A stretch of 64,000 bases of DNA from Bemisia tabaci (GCF_918797505.1 NC_092797.1:22395372-22459371); one strand, 5' to 3'; counted from the first letter of the stretch, positions 11,809 to 23,490 are shown. Notes: generated from the letters alone by a model not told the origin. A program made the numbers and translations.

Positions 11809-14800
11809 AGTTTAGCGGAGGATCCTGCTACTCGCACAGTCTATTGCAATGCAATTCAGCGTAAGTAAAGCACATTTTCTTGGTAAGGGGAAAAAAATCC
11901 AGCCAGTAGCCAAGATTTTTCTGCAATCACAAGTTTTCTCTAGGTCGACATATCCCACCTTTTCTTAGTTTTTCGAGTTTTTCAGAATGGTTGGAATCCT
12001 CTCAAGGTAGATCCTTCAATTTCGTATTACCAGTCCCCCGTGTTATTCTATAATCAGCAAGCTAATGTTTATTAGGAAAAATTACCATTAGAGGTAAATG
12101 CCCGAGATTTCTTCCAGAACACAACGCACAGTTATTTTCAAAAATAAACAGCAAATAAAATGACTTATGATGATAGAACACCGGAAAGGAAGGAAAGCGA
12201 AAAACACAGGGCAAATCGAAGGAACAGAGTTGCAGGCCACGGATACTTGGGCATCTCCCACTGTGTGAAAAGAGAACAAAAGGGGACCAGGAAGCGCACA
12301 GCTAAAGTTGCTAGGTTGTGCAATAAAATGTTTATAGTTTATATGGAATTATATGGGGGAAAAAGTTCTGATTTTCAGCACTATCTGGCAACTATGACAG
12401 CGTAACTTCTGGCGAAATTGCGCCTCCCTCTGAGGGCGAATTTCCCGACAAATGACAAGAATTTAATGAGAAGGCTTCGTGGAGCTTTAACGTAAGATGA
12501 GGCTCAAAGGTTTCATTCACCTGTTATGCTAATAGTGCGGCGAAGTCAACTACTTTGAAGAGGTTAGGAATCCCTCCCTTTTCTTTGAGGGACACGCCGA
12601 TATCAGCTTCCTCTCCCTCAAAATTAAATGCAGCTTATTTCAGGAATGAAACTTTGTTTCATTTTGGAACCAGGAACTGATTTTTGGACTGCTGCCTCAA
12701 CGGCGCGAATCCTTTTCTTAGAGCCGGACTTATATTTTTCGTTACTTTGTACGGTCGCCGTCGTTCAGGGATAAAAGACCTGCAATTTCGTCGATGGCTT
12801 TGAAGTTCATGCACTAAGTAAAGCACGCCACATTGTCACACTTGGAATGGTAGTGCACCGTGTAAACTCGCTGAAACTTACAATATGCGAAACTTCATCG
12901 CAAGTAATCAATTGGTTTCGTTTTGTTTGTAAAAAGAGGTAAAGCTTAAAAAAGAAAAAAAAACGCACAAATAAATAAGCAAGTACACAATTAAATAAAA
13001 TCCGATCGCTATATTCATGTTCAGCATACCTCAAAAATTACATTATTCGAGCGGCCGACCCAATTAGATGAATTATTTTAAAAACTAGACATTTTTGACA
13101 TATTTCCACATAAATTCCGATTGAGGGATAATTCACAAATAAATTTGCTTTGATTTAGCTATGGACATGGGCAAAAACCAGAAAACCATGAAAGTGATGC
13201 ACCCCGATTAGTTTTAATGAAATGTTGGAAACAGCTTTGACCATGTCATTCGACGCCAAATATCAATTATTCGTAAATTTTATAAATACAGATCGCTGAG
13301 CTTTTCCTTAAAAAAAGTCAATAATTAGTCAATGATCAACACGGAATGGGAGCAGCAGGGTACCAGACATCGCACACGACGGACAGTAAATATCAAAGGA
13401 GGTGGGATCTTTCAGAATCCTTGAGTGAAATACACAAAACGTGATATAAATGTAAATCTAGGCGGGGCGACATTTTTTCGCACGAAGGAGGGTTAAATTC
13501 GAGCCGGGGGAGGGAAAGAGACGAGTTCGAAATAGAAATCAGAGCCGGTGAACTTTGAAATTGATGTATGATTCCATCAAGCGTTTTCACGGCAATTTCA
13601 CGTGCCTTCCCTTTGCAGAATCCGGCCCACCCCGATATCGCTGGTACATTCCACCCCTCGCGCGTTAATTACTCTGCAAATTTACCGCGACACTTCACTG
13701 TCACCGCTGCCGACGCACGCACTTTGTGTCCGGCGTTGCCCGCCGCGGGAAATAATCGCAAAAACTCCCGGCTCGATTGTCGAATCGATATCGAACGACC
13801 TTGATCGATACGAAAGCATTGCTAGGATAGGGATGTATCGATAAGGATCATTCGATAATCGATCCGCGGTTCGAGCATTTTCCCGCAAAAGTAGCGACTG
13901 AGGTTATGAGCATCCAATCACCGCCCTGTTTCGCGACGCGCCACCCTCGCTTCGGAAACCGTCAAGGGCTCGTTTCCTGCGACGGGCTTTTCCGGTTCCG
14001 CTGCTCGGTCTTCCCCCTTTTTCAGAAAACCCTCGTCTAACCGAGGAGGGGGGCCCGGGAGAAAATGAGGGGGCACAGCGGGGTAGGGGGCGAGGGGCAC
14101 GGGGACTGATTACGAAATTTACCCATCCAGTTAATTCCTATTTCACCCTCCTTCCTTATTTATACGCACTTTAAAAACGGGGAAAAGATTAAAATGCTTA
14201 AGCAGAGGATAAGCTCGTATAATTATGCAAGTCATCTGATATTTCCAGGTCAGCTGAATTTGAGAACGGGGCTCCCTCGTTTAAGTTTTCCAAATAGCGA
14301 CGCACGCACCGGGCATAAATTAAATGGGCTGTTTCCGCAGCTAGAAACAACCGTTGAGGGCTCTTCCAAATGTTTTAAATTATCCAGCTTACGCCGAGAA
14401 AAAAGGGATGGTTACTTCGACAGGCCGAAATGGTCTCTTTACGTCAAGTAAAAAGAAGATAATAATTAGCAGAAGAGAACATAAAAAACCTTAAGGGGGC
14501 TAAAAGAATGAATGAAGGAATATGAAGATACATAAAAACATGAAACAAATGGAGAAAGGGAGGAGGAAAAGCAAACGGTCGTTGAGGCCAGCTCTCTGAC
14601 AGCTTGAATTGGAATTCAGACTTATTGTTAAGAAAAACTTAATTACTTTATGAGACACAACTTCTATGAGGCGAACGCCGATATCTTATTGATCTCAACC
14701 CCTATTGCACAGCGACAATCATCAGAAATACTATTTTTGAATCATTTATTGTATTTTTGCATTATTGAATCCATTTTTTAATTGAATTTTTACAGTTATT

Positions 14801-16351
14801 GGCGTAGATGCTACAAAACTTAAAATACTTCACTACATACAGTTGATCAGTTTAACATATCAATGCAGTTCAGCTAATTGTACAAGCCATCTTCAAGAGT
14901 CATCTGTCGAGACGCTCTTTCGTCTCTCAGTATTGAGCCGTAATCCAGTTTTTTTATAACACAAGACAAGCGGAAAGGCCATTGAAATTACAAACATTCC
15001 AAATTGCGTGGCAAAAAACTTATTGAGGAATGGAGCTTCGGAACTAGTTGAAAGTACAGGGTTTTTTTGTCGTGCATTAATTTTGCTATCAAAATGTAGC
15101 CATTGATAGGGTTTCGATTTGGCAAGTTTTTTGGGACACGTTGAACCCGAGGACAACTTGGTCGATCGTTGAGACGTCTCGCTTTCTTAAATGATCTCCC
15201 CCCTTTGTTTCGTAAGTTTTCATCGGTACGTCTGAAAAAGTTTGACTGGAACGTGCGTGAAGTTCCCCTCAATCTCTCGTCTCAGACATGATTGAGGTTA
15301 TCTCGCTTGTTTCGAGCCAAGCAAGTCCGTTTCCGATTATTGTCTCCAGGATAAAGAGGAAATAACAAGTTGTTAGTATAATAGATAGGGAAGCAGTGGC
15401 GCGCAAAGAAATCTACGAGAATGCATCGTAAACTCAATAACGCGTTGACGGAATCGACTTTCAATTTTCCCCGTTGCCGGCGTTAGGCGACGCGCGGTCG
15501 GAACGGAGTGAGGGAGGGGCGCCAAGGTCGGTTTTATCGCAAAACGCCCTCGATTGGCAGCTTTATTAAAGGGCACGGGACTTACGGAGGCTGACCTTTG
15601 ATCCGCTGTTTACTCCAGGTACCACGGTGGCGCCTCGTCCTCACAGCGCCCTTTTTTATTGCGCAGACTACTTTTATCGACGATCAAATGAAGACAAATA
15701 TTGGACGAGTAAAAACTGAAAATAAAAATAAACCGACGGGAAGCTTGGATTACTGAAAAGCGTATCCCTGCCGGAACAGGATTGATCTGATTAGAAGTTA
15801 ACACACAGACGCTCCGACTGGATTTTTCGTGTGAGAGAATTACGGACGAATCACCAAAAAGAAAGGTCTCTCTGGACTTCGAATTTATTCGAATTACGCA
15901 AAAAAAAGACCCAAGCTGATAGCGGGGATTAAGTAACTAAATATTCATTGCTGTGTCTATTTACTACAGGAAATTAGCGATCTTTTACTGGCTTTGGAGA
16001 GGGGAGAGGGAAATCAAATTTTGAGTCTTCGTAAGTTGCAAAGGAAAGTTTTGGGTTTCAACTCAATGTTGCGCTGATTGAGGGTATGACTTTGAAACAG
16101 TGCGCGTTGACCACAACTTGAAGATTGTCAGCAGATTCGCTGATTCATTTTTTCGCACTTTTCTAATTTTGATCGTTGTTTGAATTAGGCGCACCTATCA
16201 AGTTTAATAGCAATCATGTCTTTCTTGTCGGTTTTTGGTACGAGAAAATTTTGATGTAGTTCCATTCAAAACCATTCCCGGTTCTACACTGAAGTAAATT
16301 TTTTTCATGTCCTTCTTCGAGGATAAGTATACTCAAAATAATTGATTATTC
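11809..16351. other. Long non-coding stretch, nothing recognised
   Basis: About 4.5 kb with no recognisable gene, no MITE from the window's families and no long inverted repeat. A GC-richer segment lies at about 13600-14110 with overlapping open frames on both strands. None shows a known motif. Confidence 0.4.

Positions 16352-16378
<27 letters not shown>
16352..16378 (+). repeat. Poly(A) run of about 27 nt
   Basis: Uninterrupted A homopolymer. It could be the tail of an old retroposed sequence, but I see no recognisable element body to its left and no target duplication. Confidence 0.8.
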
Positions 16379-16382
<4 letters not shown>

Positions 16383-17374
16383 CAGTCCCTAATCTTGCCC
16401 ATGCACTGAATCTAATATTTCATAGCTGGTTAGATTTTATTTTCTAAAGCTGAGATAATTTCACCGAATGAAAACTGGCTGAAATTCATGGACTTTTGAA
16501 ACACGATCGGGAATATACCGTCGGTGAAAATACCGAATATGGATTAAAAAGAGAAAAAAATAAAATTCAAAGGGACACGAGAGAAAAACAAACTAGAGGG
16601 ACACAAAGGTGAAATTCGATACCGAGCGAGGAGCCAGATGAATGCCGAGTCAATAAAGGGCATCCCATTATTAATTAAGCACTCTTCATCCGGGCGGGAG
16701 GCGGCAACATTAAGTAACTCGCCGGGCAAACTCCAGAGGCAATATTAACAGTCGAAAATTTGGTTAATGTGAGAATGCGCGCCTGGATTCTCCGCCGACG
16801 CAACCCGCCCGACTCCCGTGAGTTGCGGGTGGCGGCGCTGTCAGGTGTCAGTCGAGCGAACCGAGGCTGCCCGCCTTGCAGCACGGTTGAGCGGAGCGCG
16901 GAGCGAAGGAAGGGACCGCGGCATGAACAGACGAAATGAAAAGTCCCTGCCCCGTCCCTGCTCCCTTGAGCGGATTCCACGGAAGCTCATCAAGCACTTC
17001 CCTCTTCCCTGATCTTGGAATCAAATTTATTAAAACAAACAAGACGCCGGATGGGCTAATTTTTCACCCTCCGCTCCGAGTTGGCTGCAACTGGACCAGT
17101 GCGTTAATAGGGAGCTACACGCCGTTTCACCCCTTCCTACATTCATTATTAGATATTCCGACTCGGAGATGCGAAATTTGATCATCGGGAGGGATGATGA
17201 GATGCTCCCGCCGGATTATCCGTCCGAACGGCCATTAGCGCCGAATGTCCTTGCGTCTCCTCATTAAAGCTTTCAGGGAGGGATCTCGACTGCTCATGTC
17301 AGTTCTGAAACGGGTCCGTAGTATTCAGAGAGGGAATGCGTTGGTAACACTAATGTATACCCTTTGGAATCAAT
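16379..17374. other. Non-coding stretch with a GC-rich patch
   Basis: The patch at about 16680-16990 carries overlapping frames on both strands without recognisable domains. No splice or promoter structure could be supported. Confidence 0.35.
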
Positions 17375-17530
17375 TACATACGCATACAAATACACATACA
17401 AACATAAAAGTCGCTCCTACAACGCGCTCTGGCGTTCTGCAACACAAAAACGCCACATGTGTCTATCGTCGGGTGGGTTGTCAGGCAACTGACAACGCAA
17501 CATCTCCTCATCAATTTCGTCTGGTATCGA
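17375..17530 (-). mobile_element. Truncated 3' end of a second RTE-like LINE copy
   Basis: The segment GTCGCTCCTACAACGCGCTC...GGCGTTCTGCAACAC (17409 onward) parallels GTCGCTGTTATAGCGCTCTT...GGCGCTTTGCGACAC at the 3' end of the complete element at 17666. Both are preceded on the plus strand by ACATAC-like repeats, which form the 3' tail on the minus strand. The copy is 5'-truncated and frameshifted relative to the intact one, as expected of an old dead insertion. Confidence 0.65.
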
Positions 17531-17634
17531 TTATCCGTCAACTTTCAACAGATCGAAAATGAAAACAGATCATTTTTTGGTGTGGTGTGAGTGTTGGGTC
17601 AAGTTTGATGACGATTAAGAAAGTTTTGAAAGTT

Positions 17635-17648
17635 CCATACATCAGTCT
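17635..17648. repeat. Target-site duplication, left copy
   Basis: CCATACATCAGTCT, repeated exactly at 20875-20888 on the other side of the LINE. Confidence 0.8.
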
Positions 17649-20600
17649 ACATACATACATACGAGTCGCTGTTATAGCGCTCTTTGGCGCTTTGCGACAC
17701 CTAATCGCCACAAAGCTCGGTCTTCCCACAGGTCATCAGGGAGTTGACAATCTCTTATCTCATTTAACACCCCCTGTCGCCAACCTCTCACTGGGCGTCC
17801 CCTACGTCTCCTCCCAGGAGGAACCCAATCAAGCATCTTTTTTGGCAGCCTCTCTTCCGTCATCCTATTGACATGACCATACCAAACAAGTTGTTTGGTC
17901 ATGACGTCGAACACGATGTCATTTTCGACTTCCATTATCTGACGCACTCTATCATTACGGACCCGATCTCTCCTAGAAATTCCTGCTGACCTTCTCCAGA
18001 AATCCATCTCCGTTGCTCTTAGCATATCCTGTGTCCGTTTCTTCAGCTGCCAAACTTCACATCCGTATGTTAATATACTTTTGACTACAGCGTTGTATAT
18101 CCTCCTCTTGTTATCTTTGGAAATCCGCTGATCCCAGAGGATTCCATTTAACATCGCTATAGCCTTCCTTGCTAAGGTGTTCCTTTCCCTGATAGCTTGA
18201 TCCGTCCTTCCATCCTGGGTCAACCGCACTCCCAAGTACTTAAAGTGCTCGCAGCCTTTGATCTGCTGCCCATCCTCCAACTCAATGCTTTGCTGATCAC
18301 CGCCAAAAGTCATCTTCTCAGATTTGGATATGCTGACTTCCAGACCCCACTTCCGATACTCTTCTACTAGCTTGCGCATCATGTATTCCGCGTCATCTTG
18401 ATCTTGAGCAACCACCACCTGGTCATCAGCAAAGCACAGAGTAAACAGAGTTTCGAGATCACCCAAGGGGACACCCATACCAGAGCATTTCTTTTTCCAT
18501 TCTTTTAGCACGCACTCGAGATAAATTTTAAATAATGTTGGCGACAAACAACATCCCTGTTTTAAACCCTTAGTCACATAAAATCCCGCTGACAACCCCC
18601 CATGGCACTTAACTTTGGTAAAACTCCCTTTATAAAATCGCTTAACAGCGTCAATCAACCCCCCGTTAAAATTCGATTTTTCCAAGGCCTCCCAAAGTTT
18701 CACCAACGGCACGCTGTCATACGCCTTCTGGAGATCCACAAAAATTAAATGCAGTTCCTGAGCTACGGCCATTTTCTTCTCAATGACCTGGACAATAACA
18801 AAGAGGTGATCTATCGTAGACCTGCCAGCTCTAAAACCAGCCTGCTCCTCTGCTTCGTGATCCTGCCATTCGTCCTCGATCTTCGCTTTCAGTATCTTCC
18901 CGTACACTTTGCTTATTGTCCCGGTCACTGAGAGCCCCCGGTAGTTGTTACAGTCGTCCTTCCTTCCCTTCTTTTTGTAGATGGCCTTGATCCAAGACTC
19001 CTTCCACTCCCTTGGTACCTCGTCACCCCTGATGCATTGTTGCATCAGTTTTCTGAGGCACTCAAAGAGCTTGGCAGTCCCGTACTTGACCAACTCGACA
19101 GGAATCCCACCAGGACCCGGTGCTTTGTCATTAATTAGCTCTTTAACCGCTTTAATTATGTCACAAGTGTGGATCTCCAAGTTGTTCATTCTTCCGTTGT
19201 CCGTGCTGTTGTCTCGAAACTCTGGGCGCCTTTCCGTCAAAAGATCTTTAAAATGATCCTCCAGTTTTTTAAGTGATATCGGAGAAACGATGTCGCGCTT
19301 CATGTCTCTACGTAAACCTTTAATTAACTTCCAGCTCTCAGCACTTTTTCTCCCCCCTAGGTAGGTGTTAATTCTAGAACAGTTGCTTTCCCAAGCTTCA
19401 TTCTTCTTCCGTGTTATGAGGCTCCTAACTTTAGACTGAGCTTTCCTGTAAGCAACTTTATCTTCAGTCTTTTTAGACGACAGAAATATAAGGTGTTTTT
19501 GCCTCTTAAGATTTATCTCGTCTTCAATTTCTTCATCCCACCAGTAAGGATGCTGGTATTTATTACTGGTTTTGTGAACACCTAGGGCTTCTTTCGCTGC
19601 AGAGTGGATACAATCTTTGATGAACTGATATTGCTCTTCCGTGGTACCCGAGAGTCCATCCCCCAGCTTCTCATCTAAGCGTTTCCGATACAGAGCCTTG
19701 ACACTAGGGTGCTCCAAACTTTCGATGTTATACCATACTTCATGATTTTGCGTTCCCTGACTCTGCTGTTGCTCAGGCATTGGCTCTTTATCTTTAATCC
19801 CTTTAACGGGAAACGCTATATCTGCTCGGAGGAAATGATGATCACTGCCGCAAGAGAGTCCCCTGCACACTCTAACTTGCTGCAATTTCAACTTAGTAGT
19901 GTGCTTTACAATTACATAATCGATGATGGATTTCAATCCTCGCGTTGGCTGGACCCAGGTATACTTATGGATGTCTTTGTGTTGAAAAAAGCCATTCAAA
20001 ATTTTCATCTCAGTTTGAGAACAAATTGAGATGAGCCGATCACCGTTATCATTAACAGCATCCTCCCCAAACGGTCCAACAACTTTACAGTTTACTCGTC
20101 GTCCCGTTCTGCTGTTCAAATCACCCATAAGAATGGCTTCCCTGCCAGCACCAACGTTCAGTATTTCATCATTCAGATCTTCGAAGAATTGGTCCTTACA
20201 TGCGACAGTGGCATCATCATTTACACCGTATACTCCGAGCAGCGTGATCTTATGTCCGTACAGGTTAAGGTTCATTTTGATAATGCGCTGGTTGACGGCC
20301 TCCCAAGTGCCCACGAACTTACGTAGGCTTCTCCGCAAAAGTATTGCTACTCCTTGCTGAGCACGCTGATCTTTGGCTACGCCGCTGTAGAATAGATCAT
20401 AGTCACCGTAATTCTCTGACCCGTGCCCTTTTTTCTTGGTCTCAGTAAGAACAGCGACATCCACTCCAAGTTTCTGAATCTCCGATATCACTTCCGGTAA
20501 CTTATTTGAAATGCCTTGGACATTCCACGTCCCAAATACCATTGTCCGTTTTCTCAATTTTTGTCGACGTGTCCGTTTAGTTCTAGTGGTACCGAGGCTT

Positions 20601-20874
20601 GTATTGTTAGGTCGTTTAACAGTAAAACTTTTTACAAGTACCGGGGAGTTAGCCCGATGACTCAACCCCCAACCTGGAGGACCAGGGTTTGATTTCGGAG
20701 TTGCCTCTCCTAGACAGGTTGCTTTCACTTCAGCTCAGAGCCCTGTCTGCCCTTCTAGCAGGTGGTTCATACGCCCAGAGGCCGGTGACCATCTCCACTG
20801 CCCCTTTGAGGCAGGGGCTACCAGCTGGGGTCCGCAGGATTGCTAAACCTGTGACAACAGTCCCCCATACGGTA
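17649..20874 (-). mobile_element. Full-length RTE-like non-LTR retrotransposon
   Basis: The 3226-bp interval between two exact 14-bp direct repeats contains a single intact ORF. On the minus strand it starts with about 146 nt of 5' leader (20874-20729) and ends with an extremely short 3' tail of 23 nt after the stop codon, made of TATG-type repeats (GTATGTATGTATGT). One ORF, a minimal 3' UTR and a short tandem-repeat tail instead of poly(A) are the known hallmarks of the RTE clade. Intact frame, intact leader and an exact duplication suggest a young insertion. Confidence 0.85.
17672..20728 (-). CDS. RTE-like endonuclease/reverse transcriptase polyprotein, 1018 aa, intact
   Basis: Encodes the retrotransposition machinery of the element: it nicks target DNA and copies the element RNA at the nick (target-primed reverse transcription). 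An APE-type endonuclease spans about residues 63-303, with GTWNVQG (N69), LTET (E96), MGDLNSRTG (D203, N205) and GSDHHFL (D296, H297). The reverse transcriptase spans about 535-840, with QAGFRAGRST (629-638), DLQKAYDSV (D665), GLKQGCCLSP (721-730), the catalytic CFADD (D768, D769) and YLGVRL (831-836). A basic C-terminal region follows (GRRRRGRPVRGW, 972-983). There is no stop or frameshift, and length is normal for a single-ORF RTE. The first Met is at 20728; Met63, just before the endonuclease, is a possible alternative start. Host databases often name such proteins craniofacial development protein 2-like, which is misleading. Clade assignment rests on architecture and motifs and has not been tested by a tree. 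Confidence 0.93.
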   Translation of the reverse strand: MKATCLGEATPKSNPGPPGWGLSHRANSPVLVKSFTVKRPNNTSLGTTRTKRTRRQKLRKRTMVFGTWNVQGISNKLPEVISEIQKLGVDVAVLTETKKKGHGSENYGDYDLFYSGVAKDQRAQQGVAILLRRSLRKFVGTWEAVNQRIIKMNLNLYGHKITLLGVYGVNDDATVACKDQFFEDLNDEILNVGAGREAILMGDLNSRTGRRVNCKVVGPFGEDAVNDNGDRLISICSQTEMKILNGFFQHKDIHKYTWVQPTRGLKSIIDYVIVKHTTKLKLQQVRVCRGLSCGSDHHFLRADIAFPVKGIKDKEPMPEQQQSQGTQNHEVWYNIESLEHPSVKALYRKRLDEKLGDGLSGTTEEQYQFIKDCIHSAAKEALGVHKTSNKYQHPYWWDEEIEDEINLKRQKHLIFLSSKKTEDKVAYRKAQSKVRSLITRKKNEAWESNCSRINTYLGGRKSAESWKLIKGLRRDMKRDIVSPISLKKLEDHFKDLLTERRPEFRDNSTDNGRMNNLEIHTCDIIKAVKELINDKAPGPGGIPVELVKYGTAKLFECLRKLMQQCIRGDEVPREWKESWIKAIYKKKGRKDDCNNYRGLSVTGTISKVYGKILKAKIEDEWQDHEAEEQAGFRAGRSTIDHLFVIVQVIEKKMAVAQELHLIFVDLQKAYDSVPLVKLWEALEKSNFNGGLIDAVKRFYKGSFTKVKCHGGLSAGFYVTKGLKQGCCLSPTLFKIYLECVLKEWKKKCSGMGVPLGDLETLFTLCFADDQVVVAQDQDDAEYMMRKLVEEYRKWGLEVSISKSEKMTFGGDQQSIELEDGQQIKGCEHFKYLGVRLTQDGRTDQAIRERNTLARKAIAMLNGILWDQRISKDNKRRIYNAVVKSILTYGCEVWQLKKRTQDMLRATEMDFWRRSAGISRRDRVRNDRVRQIMEVENDIVFDVMTKQLVWYGHVNRMTEERLPKKMLDWVPPGRRRRGRPVRGWRQGVLNEIRDCQLPDDLWEDRALWRLGVAKRQRAL

Positions 20875-20888
20875 CCATACATCAGTCT
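20875..20888. repeat. Target-site duplication, right copy
   Basis: CCATACATCAGTCT, identical to 17635-17648. It lies just outside the 5' end of the LINE. Confidence 0.8.
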
Positions 20889-20895
20889 TATTGAC

Positions 20896-21410
20896 AAAAA
20901 AGCTCTTGCATGTGTGGGAGATTAATTGCGATTGTATTACATTTTCTGCGTCCAAATTCTCAAGAAACACGATGGTGCCACTGGTTTTCTCTGAAACAAA
21001 TCCCAAAACTCAAAAAAAGCTCTCAAAGTTGAGGCCGTAATGTGGAGGATATCCCGTGCTGTCCTAAAAGTGCACCTCCATACCTAATCAAACTCTCCAT
21101 TCAAAGACAGGGAGCGAAAACATTAGCAGGGTTGAGGTTTTCCAGCTTTGGAGTCCCCAAATAAAGTGGTAACCCTGTTAATGTTTTTGCTCCCTATCTT
21201 TGCATTGAGAGTTTGTCTTGATATGAAGGACGGCACTCAGGATAGCGTGGGATATCCCCTCCATTACGGCCTCCACTTGGACAGCTTTTCTTAAGTTTCG
21301 GTGTTGGTTTCAAAGAAAACCAGTGGCACCATCGCATCCCATTTCTCGCGAAATTTTTCATTGGATCAGTACTTAAATCGCAAATTACTGACAAATGCAA
21401 AAGCTCCTTT
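20896..21410. mobile_element. Family G foldback element
   Basis: Large imperfect inverted repeat. The left arm (about 20896-21150) carries GATGGTGCCACTGGTTTTCT, GAGGCCGTAATG, GGATATCCC and GGGAGCGAAAACATTAGCAG. The right arm (about 21165-21410) carries their reverse complements, with a loop near 21150-21165. Arms are about 75-80% similar by eye. The LINE's right duplication abuts the left arm's outer end, so the LINE probably inserted at or into this element. Confidence 0.75.
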
Positions 21411-21448
21411 ATGTACATTCCAAACACATCAATCACAAGAAAGACATG

Positions 21449-21572
21449 TGAACGTATTTCTGCCAAATGGAACAATGTGCATTGAGACATGAGCCCTGAG
21501 ACCCTTAAGAATATATGCATAACAGGGCTCACGTCATAGTGCAAATAGTTCCGTTTGGCAGAAATACGTCCA
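21449..21572. repeat. Hairpin adjoining family G
   Basis: Arms GTATTTCTGCCAAATGGAAC (left) and GTTCCGTTTGGCAGAAATAC (right) continue inwards through GAGCCCTG and CAGGGCTC, enclosing a loop of about 25 nt. No coding capacity. It may be a separate short foldback element or an outer domain of the G element. Confidence 0.8.
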
Positions 21573-21865
21573 TATGAGGAGAGTCGGGTCACCGAGAGGA
21601 CTAACCACTCACAAAAATGAAAAACCTGCGGAAAATACCACAAATCAGAGGATTCTATCACCGGCCGATAATTTAACATCCTGAAGTTCTGAGGGCGGCC
21701 GCGGTCCGCGGTTGCATACAGAAACCGCAATTTTTAACGGTCAGACCGGGAAACCAAACAGAACGTCCCTCAATTCATCATCCTGGACCAGCAACAGATA
21801 CTGCGGCTAACCGACCGTTGCCTCATCTAGTCGACACGACCAGTCTGAAAATTGAATTCTGACTA

Positions 21866-22120
21866 TGCCGCCGTGCTATGTAAAAACGCCGTATGAGCCA
21901 CTAGGCATTGCCGACTTTCCCTCGACAAATCACGAATTTTTAGAAAAATTTGAGAATATTTCTCATCCAATTTTTCAGAGGATTTCGCTGGTAGTTTGAT
22001 CTAAAAGTTATGAAAATTTCAAGGAAAAATATTCATAACTTCCTTTAAAAATAAATAATCCTTGGCAGGAAATTTGGCAACATGCGAATGCTCATGCGCT
22101 GTTTTTCCTCAGCACGGCAG
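21866..22120 (+). mobile_element. Family B MITE, copy B4
   Basis: GCCGCCGTGCTATGTAAAAA at the left and CTCAGCACGGCAG at the right bracket the family's middle (ATTTTTCAGAGGATTT, AAATTTCAAGGAAAAATATT). Both arms have drifted. Confidence 0.8.
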
Positions 22121-22996
22121 TTTGGGAATCTCCTAGCAGGCGTGGTCGCGACAACGTGATGACTTGCTGTCAACACGCGGACTTCCTATTGTTTTCGCGC
22201 CCATCATCCATCATTTTCGGAATCAAGCCCCGAGCACCCCTTTGTCTCATTGGGGGAGGAGGAGTTTCCCGGGTCAAATTATCACAAAAGGGTGTCCAAT
22301 ACAAACAAAGAGGGATTTTTACGGCGCTCACTACAAACCGACTATAAGTGGCACAATGAACTAGACTTGTAGAATTTACAGGTTTACATTTAAATTTTTG
22401 CCATTTATGAGAGGACTTTCAGCTGGTCCGACGGAACTATTCACACGGAAGTAACGAAATGAGATTTCTGACTTTCTCAACCTTAAGATGCCCCAGCCGG
22501 GTCAAACTGATCGAGGGCTTGCTAAAAACACGTGGCCCTTCGCCGCGGTTTGTACGGAGCCGGCACATACAAGCTTCAGAAATAGGTCTAAAAATCCATC
22601 CTTAAAAAAGGAATCGGACATCAAATTGAAAAAAAAATCGAGTGTCAATGACAGTCGAGATGGAGGAGATGTAATTGGGCCTCGTCGCTTAATTTTTAAT
22701 TTTTTTCTTCCGAATCTGAGGGAAACCTCATCAGCAGCATAAAACGGAGCATTGCGACTTGCGAGTTCATGCCTGCGCCTTGCGCCATCGCGCCTTCAAT
22801 TTTGCACATGCAACACGGACATCCATCAAGCACGAATAGTTATATATCTGCGCCGTCATCAGCGCGCGTCCTTTTCCTCGCTCTATTTGGATTGGTTCTC
22901 TTTTCATTATTTGTAAGGCTATAAAAACCATCATACAACTGTTGGTAAACCATTTTTCGGTTTTAATTAAGGTTGAAGTATTGGAGATTTTGAAAC
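22121..22996. other. Non-coding stretch, nothing recognised
   Basis: Overlapping short frames in two phases at 22156-22364 look like chance. No shared repeats were noticed. Confidence 0.35.
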
Positions 22997-23130
22997 TCAA
23001 CTTGAGAGCTTTTTTTGAGCTTGGGAGTTGATTTCAGAGAAAACCAGTATGGCACCATCGTGTTTCTCGCGAACTTTTACAAATGAATCAATGGTCAAAT
23101 CGCAAATTCCTCACAAACGCAACATCTCCA
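22997..23130 (+). mobile_element. Family G fragment
   Basis: GAAAACCAGTATGGCACCAT, TTTCTCGCGAA and AAATCGCAAATTCCTCACAA match the right arm of the G element at 21300-21400. The opposite arm is absent, so this is a solo-arm remnant. Confidence 0.6.
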
Positions 23131-23490
23131 TTGAGCCGTGTCCATTTCCGGAAATCGCCCACTACTGTGCACTGCCCGCAAGTTCATTTTAACCGGAGGC
23201 CAAGCATCGCATCGACGACGCCGAGCAAAAGACGGGCCAATCACGGCGAAAGCAGCGAGGAGCGGGGAACCGAAGCCGGACACAGAGATCAACAACGCCA
23301 AATCCGCGGGGCTTTGTTCCGGCTAATCACGGTGCGGCCGCAGGTCGTCGGCGTCGCGACGCCACGAAGACCATAGCGTGCCGGGTCGCCACGGCCGCCC
23401 AAAGGGTCAAAGGGGACCCGGGACCGAGAAGCCTTTGATGTTACATTGTTACGCGCGCACCTTGACTCCGTCGCCGAATTCTACCGTCCG
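23131..23490. other. GC-rich stretch without recognisable gene
   Basis: GC content rises clearly (for example GGTGCGGCCGCAGGTCGTCG). Open frames occur in several phases on both strands, as expected of GC-rich DNA. No domain, splice or promoter signal can be supported. Confidence 0.35.

Noticed and set aside
16352..16378. Poly(A) run as the tail of a processed pseudogene or SINE
   Set aside because: There is no recognisable transcript body, no target duplication and no promoter boxes beside it. Simple slippage is sufficient.
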